A DNA stretch of 64,000 nucleotides from Streptomyces sp. cf386 (GCF_900103585.1 NZ_FNHV01000013.1:124001-188000), one strand, 5' to 3'; counted from the first letter of the stretch, positions 32,017-41,467 are shown. The notes: a model not told the origin generated them from the letters alone. Translations and numbers: made by a program.

Positions 32017-33126
32017 TCAGCCTCCTGAACCGGCGCGGTTCGCGCGGACGAGCAGCCACAGCAGCACGGGCGCGCCGAGCACACCCGTCACGATCCCGAC
32101 CGGAAGCTCGGTGTCCGGGATGAGTCTGCGCGCCACCAGATCGGACACGAGCACCATCACGGCGCCGGTCAGCCCGGCGGCCACGGGCGGCGGGAAGGAG
32201 AGCCCGGCGAGGCGCTGGGCGACCTGGGGCGCGGCCAGCGCCACGAACGCCACCGGCCCCGCCGTCGCCGTCCCGAACGCCACGAGCCCGACGGCGACGA
32301 CCAGCACGGCCACCCGGACGGTCTGCACGCGCGTCCCCAGGCCCCGGGCGACGTCGTCACCGAGCTCCAGGGTCCGCATCAGTCGGCCGAGCAGCAACGC
32401 CACCGGTACGAGCACCGCCATGGTCACCGCGAGCGGCCCGATCTGCTGCCAGGTACGGCCGTTGAGGTTGCCGACCAGCCAGCCCAGCGCCGCCTGCGCC
32501 TGGAAGCGCCGGCCTCGGGCCATGAGGTAGTCGGTCACACTGGTGCAGATCCAGGCGATGCCCACGCCGACGAGGACGATGCGGTAACCGGTCGTTCCCC
32601 GCTTCCACGCCAGGGCGTACACGAGCAGGGCCGCCGTCAGCGCGCCGAGCAGTCCGAGCGCCTGGGTGCTCAGCCCGCCGTCCCAGCCGAGCACGATGCC
32701 GGCGACCACGGCCGTACCGGCGCCCTGCGTGATGCCCATCATGTCGGGGCTGGCCAGTGGATTGTGCGTCATGGCCTGGAGCAGGGCACCCGAGACGCCG
32801 AACGCGATGCCGACCAGCAGCCCGGCGAGGGAACGCGGCAGGCGCAGCTCGTGGACGATGAGTTCGGTGCCGGGGTCGCCCGCACCGACCAGGGACCGCA
32901 TCACGTCGGTGAGCGGGAGGGAGATGTCCCCGACGGCGGTCTCCACACAGAACGCCAGGAAGGCGACCGCGGCGAGGACCAGGCACACGGCCGCCGACCG
33001 AGGCCGCAACACCCCGGAGACGGGCGGCACGGCGAGCCGGAAGGCGATCCGACCGGCGGAACGGCGCGATGTCGGCCGGTCCGCGGGGTCCTTCCGGCCC
33101 GGAACGGGGGCGAGTTCGGCGGTCAT
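32017..33126 (-). CDS. iron-siderophore ABC transporter permease (FecCD family)
   Basis: A 369-residue FecCD permease with about ten membrane segments. Hallmarks: LRLPRSLAGLLVGIAFGVSG, LLQAMTHNPLASPDMMGITQGAG, GPVAFVALAAPQVAQRL and the C-terminal ELPVGIVTGVLGAPVLLWLLVR. About 35 cytoplasmic residues precede the first helix. It should form the channel with the other permease for import of Fe(III)-siderophore. Confidence 0.94.
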   Translation of the reverse strand: MTAELAPVPGRKDPADRPTSRRSAGRIAFRLAVPPVSGVLRPRSAAVCLVLAAVAFLAFCVETAVGDISLPLTDVMRSLVGAGDPGTELIVHELRLPRSLAGLLVGIAFGVSGALLQAMTHNPLASPDMMGITQGAGTAVVAGIVLGWDGGLSTQALGLLGALTAALLVYALAWKRGTTGYRIVLVGVGIAWICTSVTDYLMARGRRFQAQAALGWLVGNLNGRTWQQIGPLAVTMAVLVPVALLLGRLMRTLELGDDVARGLGTRVQTVRVAVLVVAVGLVAFGTATAGPVAFVALAAPQVAQRLAGLSFPPPVAAGLTGAVMVLVSDLVARRLIPDTELPVGIVTGVLGAPVLLWLLVRANRAGSGG

Positions 33127-33166
33127 GGGCTCATATCTCCGCGGGAGGGAGGGCGTTGGTCATCGC

Positions 33167-34255
33167 TCACAGCTCCGCAAGTCGGCGTCGGCGGACCAGT
33201 GCGATGAAGAACGGGCCCCCGATGAAGGCGACCAGGATGCCGGCCTGGATCTCCACCGGGCGGGCGATGAGCCGCCCGGCGATGTCGGCCGCCAGGAGCA
33301 GACAGGGGGCCAGTACGGCCGACAGGGGCAGCAGCCAGCGGTGGTCCGGGCCGATGCCGGCCGACTGGGCGAGGACGCGGGCGATGTGCGGTACGACCAG
33401 GCCGACGAAGACGACGGGCCCGATGACGGCCACGGCCCCGCCGGTCAGCAGCGTGACGGCCACCACGCCCTGCACACGCACCGGGCCGAGCCTGAGCCCC
33501 AGCGACTTCGCGACGTCGTCGCCGAGCGCCAGGCTGTTCAGGGCGGGGGCGCAGGCGAGCGCGAGCAGGGCGCCGACGGCGAGGAACGGCAGGACCCGCA
33601 GCACCACTTCGTCGTTCTGATCGGCCAGCGAGCCCGCGGACCAGAACCGGTACCGGTTGAGGGCATCGGGGTCGGTCAGGGCGACCGCGCTGGTGAGTGA
33701 GAAGAGCAGAGAGGTCACGGCGACGCCGGCCAGGGCCAGTTTGACCGGCGTCGTGCCCGACCGTCCGAGCCCGCCCAGGAAGTAGACGAGGATGCTCGCG
33801 GCCAGCGCTCCGGCGAAGGCGAACCAGATATAGCCGTACACGGAGCCGACGCCGAGCACACCCACCGAGAGGACGACGGCGAAGGCCGCGCCCGCGCTGA
33901 CGCCCAGGATGCCCGGATCCGCGAGCGGGTTGCGGGTCAGCGCCTGCATCAGCGCCCCCGACAGGCCCAGCGCGGCCCCGGTGGCGAGGCCGAGAACGGT
34001 GCGGGGCAGCCGTACGGACCAGATCACGTTGTCGACACGGGAGTTGGGCGGGTCGCCGAGCAGGGTGTGCCAGACCTGGTCGAGCGGGACCCCGAGCGCA
34101 CCGAACGCCATCGACAGGGCGCACAGCGCGACAAGCGCCGCACCACAGAGGGCGAGCAGAAGAACCGGGCGGGGACCTTTCGCCGCCCGGACCGCCGAGG
34201 TCCCCACGTCAACTTCCTCAACTTCCTTGGCCGGCCATGCCTTGCTTCCCGTCAT
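33167..34255 (-). CDS. iron-siderophore ABC transporter permease (FecCD family)
   Basis: A 362-residue FecCD permease: SVRLPRTVLGLATGAALGLS, LMQALTRNPLADPGILGVSA, GPVVFVGLVVPHIARVL and EIQAGILVAFIGGPFFIAL. The start lies 2 nt after the binding-protein stop. It is followed by the second permease after about 40 nt. Confidence 0.94.
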   Translation of the reverse strand: MTGSKAWPAKEVEEVDVGTSAVRAAKGPRPVLLLALCGAALVALCALSMAFGALGVPLDQVWHTLLGDPPNSRVDNVIWSVRLPRTVLGLATGAALGLSGALMQALTRNPLADPGILGVSAGAAFAVVLSVGVLGVGSVYGYIWFAFAGALAASILVYFLGGLGRSGTTPVKLALAGVAVTSLLFSLTSAVALTDPDALNRYRFWSAGSLADQNDEVVLRVLPFLAVGALLALACAPALNSLALGDDVAKSLGLRLGPVRVQGVVAVTLLTGGAVAVIGPVVFVGLVVPHIARVLAQSAGIGPDHRWLLPLSAVLAPCLLLAADIAGRLIARPVEIQAGILVAFIGGPFFIALVRRRRLAEL

Positions 34256-34257
34256 CG

Positions 34258-35328
34258 TCAGGACGCGGGCTGCTCCACCTTCGTGGCCGTCTTCCCGTCG
34301 ACGGCCGCCGTCAGCTGCGGGACCAGCCGCTCGATCACATAGGGCAGGCTGAGCGCGGAGACGAAGGACGTCGCGTTGCCGTAATCGCTCGTCTCGTTGA
34401 CGAACACCTCGCGGCCTTCCTTCACCACGGTCAGGTCCTTGTACGAGGCGTCCTTGTGCAGCTTGTCGGTGTCCTTCGTGACGTCACCGACGATCCAGAC
34501 GACGGCGTCCTGGTCGAGCAGGTCGGTGCGCTCCTCGCTGATGTTCGCGCCGAACCGGTCCCCGATGGCCTTGTCGAGATCCTTGGGGAGGGTGAAGCCG
34601 AGCTCGGTGAGGAGACGCGAGCGCGGGTCCTGGCTGCCGAAGACGAACATGCCCTCGTACGGTGTGGCCATCACCGCGCTCGCCCCCTTGAACTCGGGGT
34701 GCTCCGCCGCCGCGGCCTCGATCTTGCCCTCGGTGTCCTGGACGACCTTCGCGGCCTCCTCCGGCTTGCCGAGCGCCTGGCCGACCTTCTCGGTCAACTC
34801 CTGCCAGGGGATGCCGTAGTCGTTGTACTCCTTGGGCTGGGCGACCACGGGCGCGAACTTGGACAGCGACTCGTACTGCTCCTTGGTGAGCCCGCCGTAC
34901 AGCGCGAGGATCAGGTCCGGCCGGAGCGCGGCGATCCGCTCCACCTGCGGACCGGTGCCGGTGTCCTTGAGCACGGTCGGCACCTCGTCCCCGCTTGGCC
35001 TGTCCTCGGCCCACGGGCCGATGGCCCCCTTGTATCCGCCCAGCCACTCGGTGGTGCCGACCGGGACCTTGCCGAGTGCGAGGACCGCGTCCTGGTCGGT
35101 CAGGCCGACGGTGACGATCCGCTTCGGCTCCGACTCGATCGTCGTACGGCCGTACTTGTGGGCGATGGTGACCGGGAAGGCGGCCCCCGCGGACGCGCTC
35201 GTCTCGGCGTCGGCTCCCGAAGCGCCGGAGTCCGAGTCCTCACCACCGCAGGCCGTGGCGGCGGTGAGGAACAGGAGGGCGGAGGCGAGCGCGGCGGCGA
35301 GCCGCGGCACTCTGCGGGAGCGGGACAT
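34258..35328 (-). CDS. iron-siderophore binding lipoprotein
   Basis: A 356-residue class III (FecB/FhuD-like) periplasmic-binding-type protein. Signal peptide SRRVPRLAAALASALLFL with lipobox LTAATAC at the start. Then KRIVTVGLTDQDAVLALGKV, RIAALRPDLILALYGG, a YNDYGIPWQE segment and the linking helix to the C-lobe. The ATG at 35328 follows AAGGA; a longer frame to 35379 adds a non-signal extension. It binds a ferric siderophore outside the membrane. First gene of the four-gene operon, with an iron box about 80 bp upstream. Confidence 0.93.
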   Translation of the reverse strand: MSRSRRVPRLAAALASALLFLTAATACGGEDSDSGASGADAETSASAGAAFPVTIAHKYGRTTIESEPKRIVTVGLTDQDAVLALGKVPVGTTEWLGGYKGAIGPWAEDRPSGDEVPTVLKDTGTGPQVERIAALRPDLILALYGGLTKEQYESLSKFAPVVAQPKEYNDYGIPWQELTEKVGQALGKPEEAAKVVQDTEGKIEAAAAEHPEFKGASAVMATPYEGMFVFGSQDPRSRLLTELGFTLPKDLDKAIGDRFGANISEERTDLLDQDAVVWIVGDVTKDTDKLHKDASYKDLTVVKEGREVFVNETSDYGNATSFVSALSLPYVIERLVPQLTAAVDGKTATKVEQPAS

Positions 35329-35405
35329 CCGTGGTCCTTCGGTTCGGTTTCCTGTGAAGCCGGGCGGTGAGGTACTCACAGAACGCGAACACCACGCACA
35401 CGAAC

Positions 35406-35424
35406 TTAGGTAAGCCTAATTACA
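35406..35424 (-). promoter_or_regulatory. iron box (IdeR/DmdR operator)
   Basis: TTAGGTAAGCCTAATTACA matches about 14 of 19 positions of the actinobacterial IdeR/DmdR consensus (TTAGGTTAGSCTAACCTAA). It lies in the promoter region of the siderophore transporter operon, so transcription is expected to be repressed when iron is plentiful. Confidence 0.8.
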
Positions 35425-35464
35425 ACGTCCCCGGTCGGCCAGCCCCTTGAGCCCCGCAGATCGA

Positions 35465-36472
35465 TCAAGGGTCCACATGGATCTTGGGGCCGGGTCCGGC
35501 ACCCTCCGGACGTTCACCCGCGAGGACCGCCCCGACCTCGTCGAGGCGCACGGTGGCCGCGACGAGGGGCCTGGGGTCGACCGCGCCGGACGCGTAGGCC
35601 CGGATGGTGGCGTCCAGGCCGGGAGAGGCGGACAGGATGCCCACCGCCGTCACGTCCTTCAGTACGAGCGCACGCGTGTCGATGCTGCTGGGCTCGCCGG
35701 CGAGTCCGATGTACACCAATCGGCCCCCCGGCTCGACCAACTCCAGTGCCCTGCACGGCAGATGGGCGGCGTTCGAAGCATCGACGACCGCGTCGAAGGG
35801 CAGCTCCGGAAGGGAGTCCTCGTCCCATACGTGCGCGAAGCCCAGAGTGTGGGCGAACGCGGGCGAGTTGCCTGCGCGGTCCAGCAGATGAACCTCGGCG
35901 CCAGCCGCCCGCAGGAACATCGCGACCAGGAGCCCGATCGTCCCTGGCCCCAGGACGAGAGCACGGTCCCCGGCGCCGAGGGCCGTCGCCCGCGCCGCGC
36001 GCAGGGCATTGCCGCCCGGCTCCACGAGCGCGCCGAGTTCGGCGTCGACCGAGTGGGGCAGGGCATGCAACGAGGACGCCGGCACGGCGAGTTGCTCCGC
36101 CAGCGCCCCCGCCCGCGCGCCGCGGATACCGACCTCCTGGCGCTTCTCGCACACGTGCTGACGGCCTCGGACACACCGGCGACAGCCGCCGCAGCCCAGC
36201 ATCGTGTCACCCATCACGCGGCGACCGACCCAGCCCGGATCGACACCACCGCCGACCGCCGCAACGCGCCCCGCCCACTCGTGACCGGGCCGCATCGGAT
36301 AGGCGGAGTGCCCTTGATGGAGATAGGCCATGGCACCGGTGAAGAACTCCACGTCGGTGCCGCACACACCGACCCGCTCGACATCGACGACGACCTCACC
36401 GGGTGCGGCCACCGGCGCGGGGAGGTCCTGGACCTCGTACGCCCGGGGGGCGGTCAGCACGAACGCGCGCAT
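35465..36472 (-). CDS. zinc-dependent MDR alcohol/polyol dehydrogenase
   Basis: A 335-residue medium-chain dehydrogenase. Catalytic zinc site: Cys37 (GVCGTD), His64-Glu65 (PGHEWAG). Structural zinc cysteines 94, 97, 100 and 108 (GCGGCRRCVRGRQHVC). Rossmann motif LGPGTIGLL and the acidic LLDR. The closest family types are sorbitol/threonine dehydrogenase-like enzymes. The ATG at 36472 overlaps the stop of the IclR gene, so the two are translated together. With the divergent dehydratase it probably oxidises a sugar or sugar acid (inferred). Confidence 0.88.
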   Translation of the reverse strand: MRAFVLTAPRAYEVQDLPAPVAAPGEVVVDVERVGVCGTDVEFFTGAMAYLHQGHSAYPMRPGHEWAGRVAAVGGGVDPGWVGRRVMGDTMLGCGGCRRCVRGRQHVCEKRQEVGIRGARAGALAEQLAVPASSLHALPHSVDAELGALVEPGGNALRAARATALGAGDRALVLGPGTIGLLVAMFLRAAGAEVHLLDRAGNSPAFAHTLGFAHVWDEDSLPELPFDAVVDASNAAHLPCRALELVEPGGRLVYIGLAGEPSSIDTRALVLKDVTAVGILSASPGLDATIRAYASGAVDPRPLVAATVRLDEVGAVLAGERPEGAGPGPKIHVDP

Positions 36473-37296
36473 CAGTGGCGCGGTTCGGTGAGCGGGCCGA
36501 TGAGGGCGCGGATCTCGTCGAGGGCGTCGACGAGGGACGCCAGAGGGGTCCGATAGGCCAGCGCGCTCACGCTCACCGCCCCGGAGGGAACAGTGGGGGA
36601 GTTCGGACAGACGGGCAGGGCGAGGCAGTTGACCCCCGTCTCGTTCTCCTGGTCGTCGACGCCGTATCCCCTCTCCCGCGTGGCCGTCAGCTCCTGGTGC
36701 AGGGCGGCGGCCGTACACAGGGAACGGTCCGTACGACGAGCCGCAGGCGAGCCGCCGATCCACGCCTCGACCTCCTCCACGGTTCCCAACCTCCGAGCGA
36801 GCAGGACCTTTCCGACGGCGGTGGTGTGGGCGGGGTTGCGTCCGCCGATCGTCGACGTCAGCCGGACGGCACCGGTGGGCGGGTCGACCTTGGCGCGGTA
36901 GACGACCTCGCGGCCGTCGAGCACCGCGTAGTGCGCGGTCTCGCCGAACCGGTGCGCCAGCGCATCGAGCACGGGCCGGATACGGACGGCCTCCGGTCGG
37001 GCCTCGTGATGGGCGAACGCCATCCGCAGGAACTCGTCCCCGAGCACATAGCGGCCACGGGCGTCCTGGTCGGCCAGCCCGGCCCGGCGCAGCGCACCGA
37101 GCGCCCGATGGACGGTCGGCTTGGGACTGGCGACGACCCGGGTCAGCTCCTCCAGCCCCACACCGTCGGGATACCGGGCCAGCTCCTTGAGGACGGCGAG
37201 CACCCGGTCCGATCCCACAACTCGACTGCTGTCAGCGGCAGTTGGGCGGTTGCCGACGGGGTCTGTCGATCCGGCGTACGTCTGCGTATGCTCCAT
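36472..37296 (-). CDS. IclR family transcriptional regulator
   Basis: A 274-residue regulator: N-terminal winged helix (SDRVLAVLKELARYPDGVGL, SPKPTVHRALGALRRAGLAD, GRYVLGDEFLRMAF), then the IclR effector domain (AHYAVLDGREVVYRAKVD, HTTAVGKVLLA). The ATG at 37296 is preferred over an upstream start because the extra residues are not conserved-looking. It is divergent from the dehydratase gene, with only 49 bp between the starts, so it likely controls both directions. Confidence 0.9.
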   Translation of the reverse strand: MEHTQTYAGSTDPVGNRPTAADSSRVVGSDRVLAVLKELARYPDGVGLEELTRVVASPKPTVHRALGALRRAGLADQDARGRYVLGDEFLRMAFAHHEARPEAVRIRPVLDALAHRFGETAHYAVLDGREVVYRAKVDPPTGAVRLTSTIGGRNPAHTTAVGKVLLARRLGTVEEVEAWIGGSPAARRTDRSLCTAAALHQELTATRERGYGVDDQENETGVNCLALPVCPNSPTVPSGAVSVSALAYRTPLASLVDALDEIRALIGPLTEPRH

Positions 37297-37345
37297 GGCG
37301 TTCCGGACTGTAGACCACCGTACCGACTGCTGGAAGAGGTCCAGG

Positions 37346-39058
37346 GTGAGGCTGCGCAGCGCACAGTGGTACGAGGGACAGGACCGCAATGCCTACATCC
37401 ACCGGGCGTGGATGCGCAGAGGCGTTCCGGGCGACGCCTTCACCGGGCGGCCGCAGATCGCCATCGCCAACACCGCATCCGACCTGACCCCGTGCAACGC
37501 GCATCTCGACGAGGTGGCCGCCTCGGTGCGGGACGGCGTGTACGAGGCGGGCGGCATCCCGCTGGACCTGCCCGTGGTGTCGCTCGGCGAGACGAACGTA
37601 CGGCCCACCGCCATGCTGTGGCGCAACATGGCCGCGATGGCCACCGAGGAGATGCTCCGGGCCAACCCCATCGACGGCGTCATCCTGTTGGGCGGCTGCG
37701 ACAAGACGATCCCCTCGCTGCTGATGGCCGCCGCGTCCGTCGACCTGCCCGCCGTGGTCGTGCCAGGCGGCCCGATGCTCACCGGCACCTTCCGGGGCAA
37801 GCCGCTGGGCTGCGGCACCGATGTGTGGCGGTTGTCGGAGGAGGTCCGCGCGGGCACGCTGTCGCAGGAACAGTTCACCCGCTCCGAGTCGGCGATGATC
37901 CGCAGCCGCGGTCACTGCAACACCATGGGCACCGCCTCCACGATGGCGCTGGTCGCCGAGGCGCTGGGCACGGTCGTCCCCGGTGTGGCGGGAACCCCCG
38001 CGCCCGACAGCCGTCTGCTGGAGGCCGCGCACCACACCGGCCGGCTGGCCGTGGACATGGTCGGCGCCGACCGTCGGCCGGGCACCTTCCTCACCAAGGC
38101 GTCCTTCCACAACGCGATCGTCGCGCTCGCCGCCATCGGCGGCTCGACCAACGCCGTCGTGCACCTCCTGGCCATCGCGGGCCGCCTCGGCATCGACCTC
38201 ACCCTCGACGACTTCGACCGCATCGGCTCCCGTGTCCCCGTCCTGGTGGACCTCCAGCCGGCCGGCCGGTTCCTCATGGAGGACTTCCACCGCGCCGGAG
38301 GCCTCCTCGCCGTCCTGCGCGAGGTCCGCGACCTGCTCGACCCGGACGCCCTGACCGTCACCGGCAAGCCGTTGGTCGACACGCTCGACGACGCGGAGAT
38401 CTGGGACGGCGAGGTCATCCGCACCCGCTCCGAACCCCTTGTTGCCGAGGGCGGCATCGCGGTCCTGCGGGGCAACCTCGCGCCGGACGGAGCGCTCGTC
38501 AAACCGGCCGCGGCCTCACCGCACCTGCTGCGCCACCGCGGCAGGGCCGTCGTCTTCGACTCCATCGAGGACTTCCACGCCCGGATCGACGACCCTGGAC
38601 TCGATGTCGACGCCGACTCCGTTCTCGTCCTGCGTGGCTGCGGGCCCAGGGGCTATCCGGGCATGCCCGAGGTCTCGAACATGCCCCTGCCGAGGAAGCT
38701 GCTCGAACAAGGCGTACGCGACATGGTCCGGGTCTGCGACGGCCGGATGAGCGGCACGGCGTACGGCACGGTCGTCCTGCACGTGGCACCCGAGGCGGCG
38801 GCCGGCGGCCCCTTGGCGCTCGTCCGGACCGGGGACTTCATCACCCTGGACGTCGAGGCCCGCCGCATCGATGTCGACGTACCCGCCGACGAACTCGCCC
38901 ACAGGCAGCCCAGCGAGGCCACGCTCACCGGATTCGCCAACCCCCGGCGCGGCTGGGAGCGCCTCTACGTCGACCACGTCCGCCAGGCCGACACCGGCGC
39001 CGACCTGGACTTCCTCGTCGGCTCCAGCGGCTCCGAGGTGAGCCGCGAATCGCACTGA
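37346..39058 (+). CDS. IlvD/Edd family dehydratase (sugar-acid dehydratase candidate)
   Basis: A 570-residue Fe-S dehydratase. The three cluster cysteines are Cys50 (LTPCNAH), Cys118 (GGCDKTIPS, next to Lys120, carbamylated in homologues) and Cys191 (SRGHCNTMGTAST). C-terminal SNMPLPRKLLE and VCDGRMSGTAYG are typical. The RNAYIHRAWMRRGVPGDAF N-terminus resembles arabinonate/xylonate-type dehydratases more than IlvD. The substrate is probably an aldonate such as arabinonate, xylonate or fuconate (inferred from IclR/MDR partners). The GTG at 37346 follows GGAAGAGG. Confidence 0.88.
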   Translation: MRLRSAQWYEGQDRNAYIHRAWMRRGVPGDAFTGRPQIAIANTASDLTPCNAHLDEVAASVRDGVYEAGGIPLDLPVVSLGETNVRPTAMLWRNMAAMATEEMLRANPIDGVILLGGCDKTIPSLLMAAASVDLPAVVVPGGPMLTGTFRGKPLGCGTDVWRLSEEVRAGTLSQEQFTRSESAMIRSRGHCNTMGTASTMALVAEALGTVVPGVAGTPAPDSRLLEAAHHTGRLAVDMVGADRRPGTFLTKASFHNAIVALAAIGGSTNAVVHLLAIAGRLGIDLTLDDFDRIGSRVPVLVDLQPAGRFLMEDFHRAGGLLAVLREVRDLLDPDALTVTGKPLVDTLDDAEIWDGEVIRTRSEPLVAEGGIAVLRGNLAPDGALVKPAAASPHLLRHRGRAVVFDSIEDFHARIDDPGLDVDADSVLVLRGCGPRGYPGMPEVSNMPLPRKLLEQGVRDMVRVCDGRMSGTAYGTVVLHVAPEAAAGGPLALVRTGDFITLDVEARRIDVDVPADELAHRQPSEATLTGFANPRRGWERLYVDHVRQADTGADLDFLVGSSGSEVSRESH

Positions 39059-39067
39059 CGGACGGCG

Positions 39068-39946
39068 TCACCGTCGGGGCGACACTCCGAGCTCGATGAG
39101 ATATCGCTTCGTCACCCGGCCGCCGTACCGCCTGTCGATCAGGCCCGCGATGCACGCGAACAATCCGTTCCGGGCAGCTTCCGGAAGAGCCCGGTGGCCG
39201 GAGTAGGTCCGCAAGACGTCGAGATAGTCCGCCGTGGTGTACGTGAGGTCCTGCTCGTAGCGGCGGAAGACCGTCGGGCCGAACCGCCCGCTGCGCGCCA
39301 CTTCCCCCGCATGGTCCGATGAGTCGACGTCGGCGGCCACGGGAGGCCGCAGCCCGGGCGGCGTATCGGGGTCGAAGCGTTCGTAGCAGCGCTGGACCTC
39401 GACGAAGAACTCCTCGGTGCCGCCCCACACATGCTGGGTGCGCACCACCGCGAGCCACCCACCCGGACGCAGCGCGTCGGCGGCCTTGACCATCCGCACC
39501 GCAGGGTCGATCCAGTGGAAGGCCGTCGCCGAGACCAGCGCGTCGAAAGGCTCCACCGGCAGCGGCCAGCCCTCGAACTCCGCCGTCACCACCTCCACCG
39601 CCGCAGCCCCGGCCAGATTGCGCCGGGCGACCTCGGCCATGCGCGGCCCCGCCTCGACGGCCGTGATCCGACAGCCCCGCGCGGCCAGGGGCACTGTCGC
39701 CTGCCCCGTCCCGCAGCCCACCTCCAGGACCCGACTGCCGGGGCCGGTACCCGCGAGTTCCTCCAGGTCGTCGAAGAGTTCCGGCGGATATCCGGGGCGG
39801 GCACGGTCGTACAACTCCGCGTCCTCGTCGAAGATCCGACTCAGACGCGCCCGCCGGGACTCCTCGGGCCTGTCGTCGCGTGCCGCCTGCGTACGGTGGT
39901 GGTCGGGCATGCGGAGCAGGCTAGCGAGGTCCGACAGGCTGGGCAT
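39068..39946 (-). CDS. class I SAM-dependent methyltransferase
   Basis: A 292-residue methyltransferase: motif I LEVGCGTGQATVPLA, motif II acidic VEAGPRM, and FDALVSATAFHWIDP as the post-motif region common in UbiE/type 11 enzymes. Substrate unknown. The upstream start (39946) lies 3 nt after the transglycosylase-like gene; an ATG at 39910 (MPDHHRTQ) is equally possible as neither has a clear ribosome-binding site. Convergent with the dehydratase gene. Confidence 0.85.
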   Translation of the reverse strand: MPSLSDLASLLRMPDHHRTQAARDDRPEESRRARLSRIFDEDAELYDRARPGYPPELFDDLEELAGTGPGSRVLEVGCGTGQATVPLAARGCRITAVEAGPRMAEVARRNLAGAAAVEVVTAEFEGWPLPVEPFDALVSATAFHWIDPAVRMVKAADALRPGGWLAVVRTQHVWGGTEEFFVEVQRCYERFDPDTPPGLRPPVAADVDSSDHAGEVARSGRFGPTVFRRYEQDLTYTTADYLDVLRTYSGHRALPEAARNGLFACIAGLIDRRYGGRVTKRYLIELGVSPRR

Positions 39947-39949
39947 TCG

Positions 39950-40738
39950 CTATGTGCAGGGGGCCGGGTACGAGCTTTCCGCCGTCGCGTACGGCAGACA
40001 GACACCGTCCTCGGGCGCGTACCGCAGGAGGTGGGCGCGGACCGCGTCCGTGTACGGACGCACCCGTACCGGAATGCCGTTCTCCTTCTGCACGACCCAG
40101 GTGGCGGTCCGGTAGGCCGCGGCCAGATTGAGGACGGGATCGCCCGCCACCCCCTCCAACTGCGGCGCCGGCGTGCACAGCATGAGACCGAGCGCCGCGA
40201 TGGAGACCTCCGGGTCCAGCGGGGGCCGGGGCACGCGGCCCTGCTGCCCTTCCGGGAGGTAGTACCGCAGCACACGGGGGGTCCAGCGGGCGATCCCGTA
40301 TTCGTCGTCGGCGGGGTCGCTCAGGTGCGGGTCGAAGCCGCTCTCGGTCTTGAGCATGGCCGCGACGAGGGCGGGGGAGACCTGCGGCGCGGCGCATGCG
40401 GTACCGGCCGCGACGATCGCGGGACGGTAGCGGGCGGGGATGTCGGCGTCGCGGCTGAACCAGGTCTCGTCCGGGTGCCCTACGGCGCCGTGGGGTGCCG
40501 ACGCGGCTCCGGTGGTCGCGAGCAGTAGGACGGCACCGACGATGCCGACGGCTCGGCGCAGGACGAGGTGGCGGGGGGTGGGGTTTGGGGACGGCGGGGC
40601 GTGGATGGCGTTCGGAGGCGGGGCCTCCACCAAGGTCTGCGGAGGGGAAGCCTGTGGGGGACGTCCGGGCGACGGGGCTTCTACGGGTCGCTCGCGCGAC
40701 GAAGTCCCCGGAGGGCGTTCGGACAGCAGGGCTTCCAA
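39950..40738 (-). CDS. membrane-anchored lytic-transglycosylase-like protein
   Basis: Up to 262 residues. A Pro/Ser/Arg-rich repetitive N-terminus (RPVEAPSPGRPPQASPPQ) precedes one membrane segment (AVGIVGAVLLLATTGAASA). An exported domain with SLT-like features follows: VSPALVAAMLKTESGFDPHL with a candidate catalytic Glu, then EYGIARWTPRVLRYYLP. It may cut or bind peptidoglycan. The start is uncertain: the frame opens directly after the upstream stop with only a TTG at 40738; a GTG at 40630 is plausible. Confidence 0.65.
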   Translation of the reverse strand: MEALLSERPPGTSSRERPVEAPSPGRPPQASPPQTLVEAPPPNAIHAPPSPNPTPRHLVLRRAVGIVGAVLLLATTGAASAPHGAVGHPDETWFSRDADIPARYRPAIVAAGTACAAPQVSPALVAAMLKTESGFDPHLSDPADDEYGIARWTPRVLRYYLPEGQQGRVPRPPLDPEVSIAALGLMLCTPAPQLEGVAGDPVLNLAAAYRTATWVVQKENGIPVRVRPYTDAVRAHLLRYAPEDGVCLPYATAESSYPAPCT

Positions 40739-40777
40739 GGGGCGTTCGCGTGACGGGCCTTCCGTCGGGTGGCGGCC

Positions 40778-41467
40778 CTACTGGGTTCCGGCAGCGACAA
40801 AGGCCGAATGGAGCACCAGCAGGAAGGCCACCGTGCCCGGTGCGACGGTCAGCGCGGCGCGCATCATCGCGGCGGCGGCATCCGCGCCGGTCGAACGGTG
40901 CGTCGAGGGCGCCATCACGGCCAGCAGCACCGGGAGCGCGGCGAGGATGCCGCCGGTGAAGGAGCCGAGCGCGTCCGCGGCGAACATCGCGAGCAGGACC
41001 GTCGTGGCCGACACCGCCATCCGCACCGGTATCTCCCAGCCCCGGGCGCGGGCCGGAGTCGGGTCCGTGCGCACCGGGGCGGGCCAGGTCCGCAGACCCA
41101 CGCAGGTGACGGCCACGGTAAGGGCCGCGGTGAGCCAGACGCTCGCACACACTGCCGCGACCACACCGGCGCCGGCCGCGCAGGCCAGGGCCGCCGTCAA
41201 TGTCCGCGCCGGATGGAGGGCGGGCGCGAGTCGCCCGTAGGCGAGGCAGAAGGACACGACGGCCAGTTGCGCCGCGATGTTGCCGTGCGCGGCACGCGCC
41301 GCCGGTGCGTTCCCGCCGTCCAGCCACATGAGCGCCAGAAACGGCCCCGACGTGGTCGGCGCGCCCAGCAGCAACCCGCCCAGACGCGGGCCCGAACGCC
41401 TGGCGACGACGGAGACGAGAAGGATGAGGGAGGGGGCCAGGGCGGACCGCAGGAGCAGGATTTCCAT
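40778..41467 (-). CDS. integral membrane protein, unknown family
   Basis: A 229-residue protein with about six or seven hydrophobic segments (LLRSALAPSLILLVSVV, TLTAALACAAGAGVVAAVCA, FTGGILAALPVLLAVMAP). A GGLLLGAPTTSGPFLALMWL segment near the start and the matching GGILAALPVLLAVMA late on suggest an internal duplication. No characterised family recognised. It is divergent from an Lrp/AsnC regulator, an arrangement common for amino-acid exporters, which is only a contextual hint. Confidence 0.6.
   Translation of the reverse strand: MEILLLRSALAPSLILLVSVVARRSGPRLGGLLLGAPTTSGPFLALMWLDGGNAPAARAAHGNIAAQLAVVSFCLAYGRLAPALHPARTLTAALACAAGAGVVAAVCASVWLTAALTVAVTCVGLRTWPAPVRTDPTPARARGWEIPVRMAVSATTVLLAMFAADALGSFTGGILAALPVLLAVMAPSTHRSTGADAAAAMMRAALTVAPGTVAFLLVLHSAFVAAGTQ

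Noticed and set aside
36403..39099. 898-codon plus-strand frame across the IclR and dehydratase genes
   Set aside because: Passes through two real genes in other frames and shows low-complexity Arg/Pro/Gly sequence only.
40560..40760. CRISPR-like or minisatellite repeat
   Set aside because: The repetition is degenerate and explained by the Pro/Ser/Arg-rich N-terminal coding region of the transglycosylase-like gene; no regular spacers.
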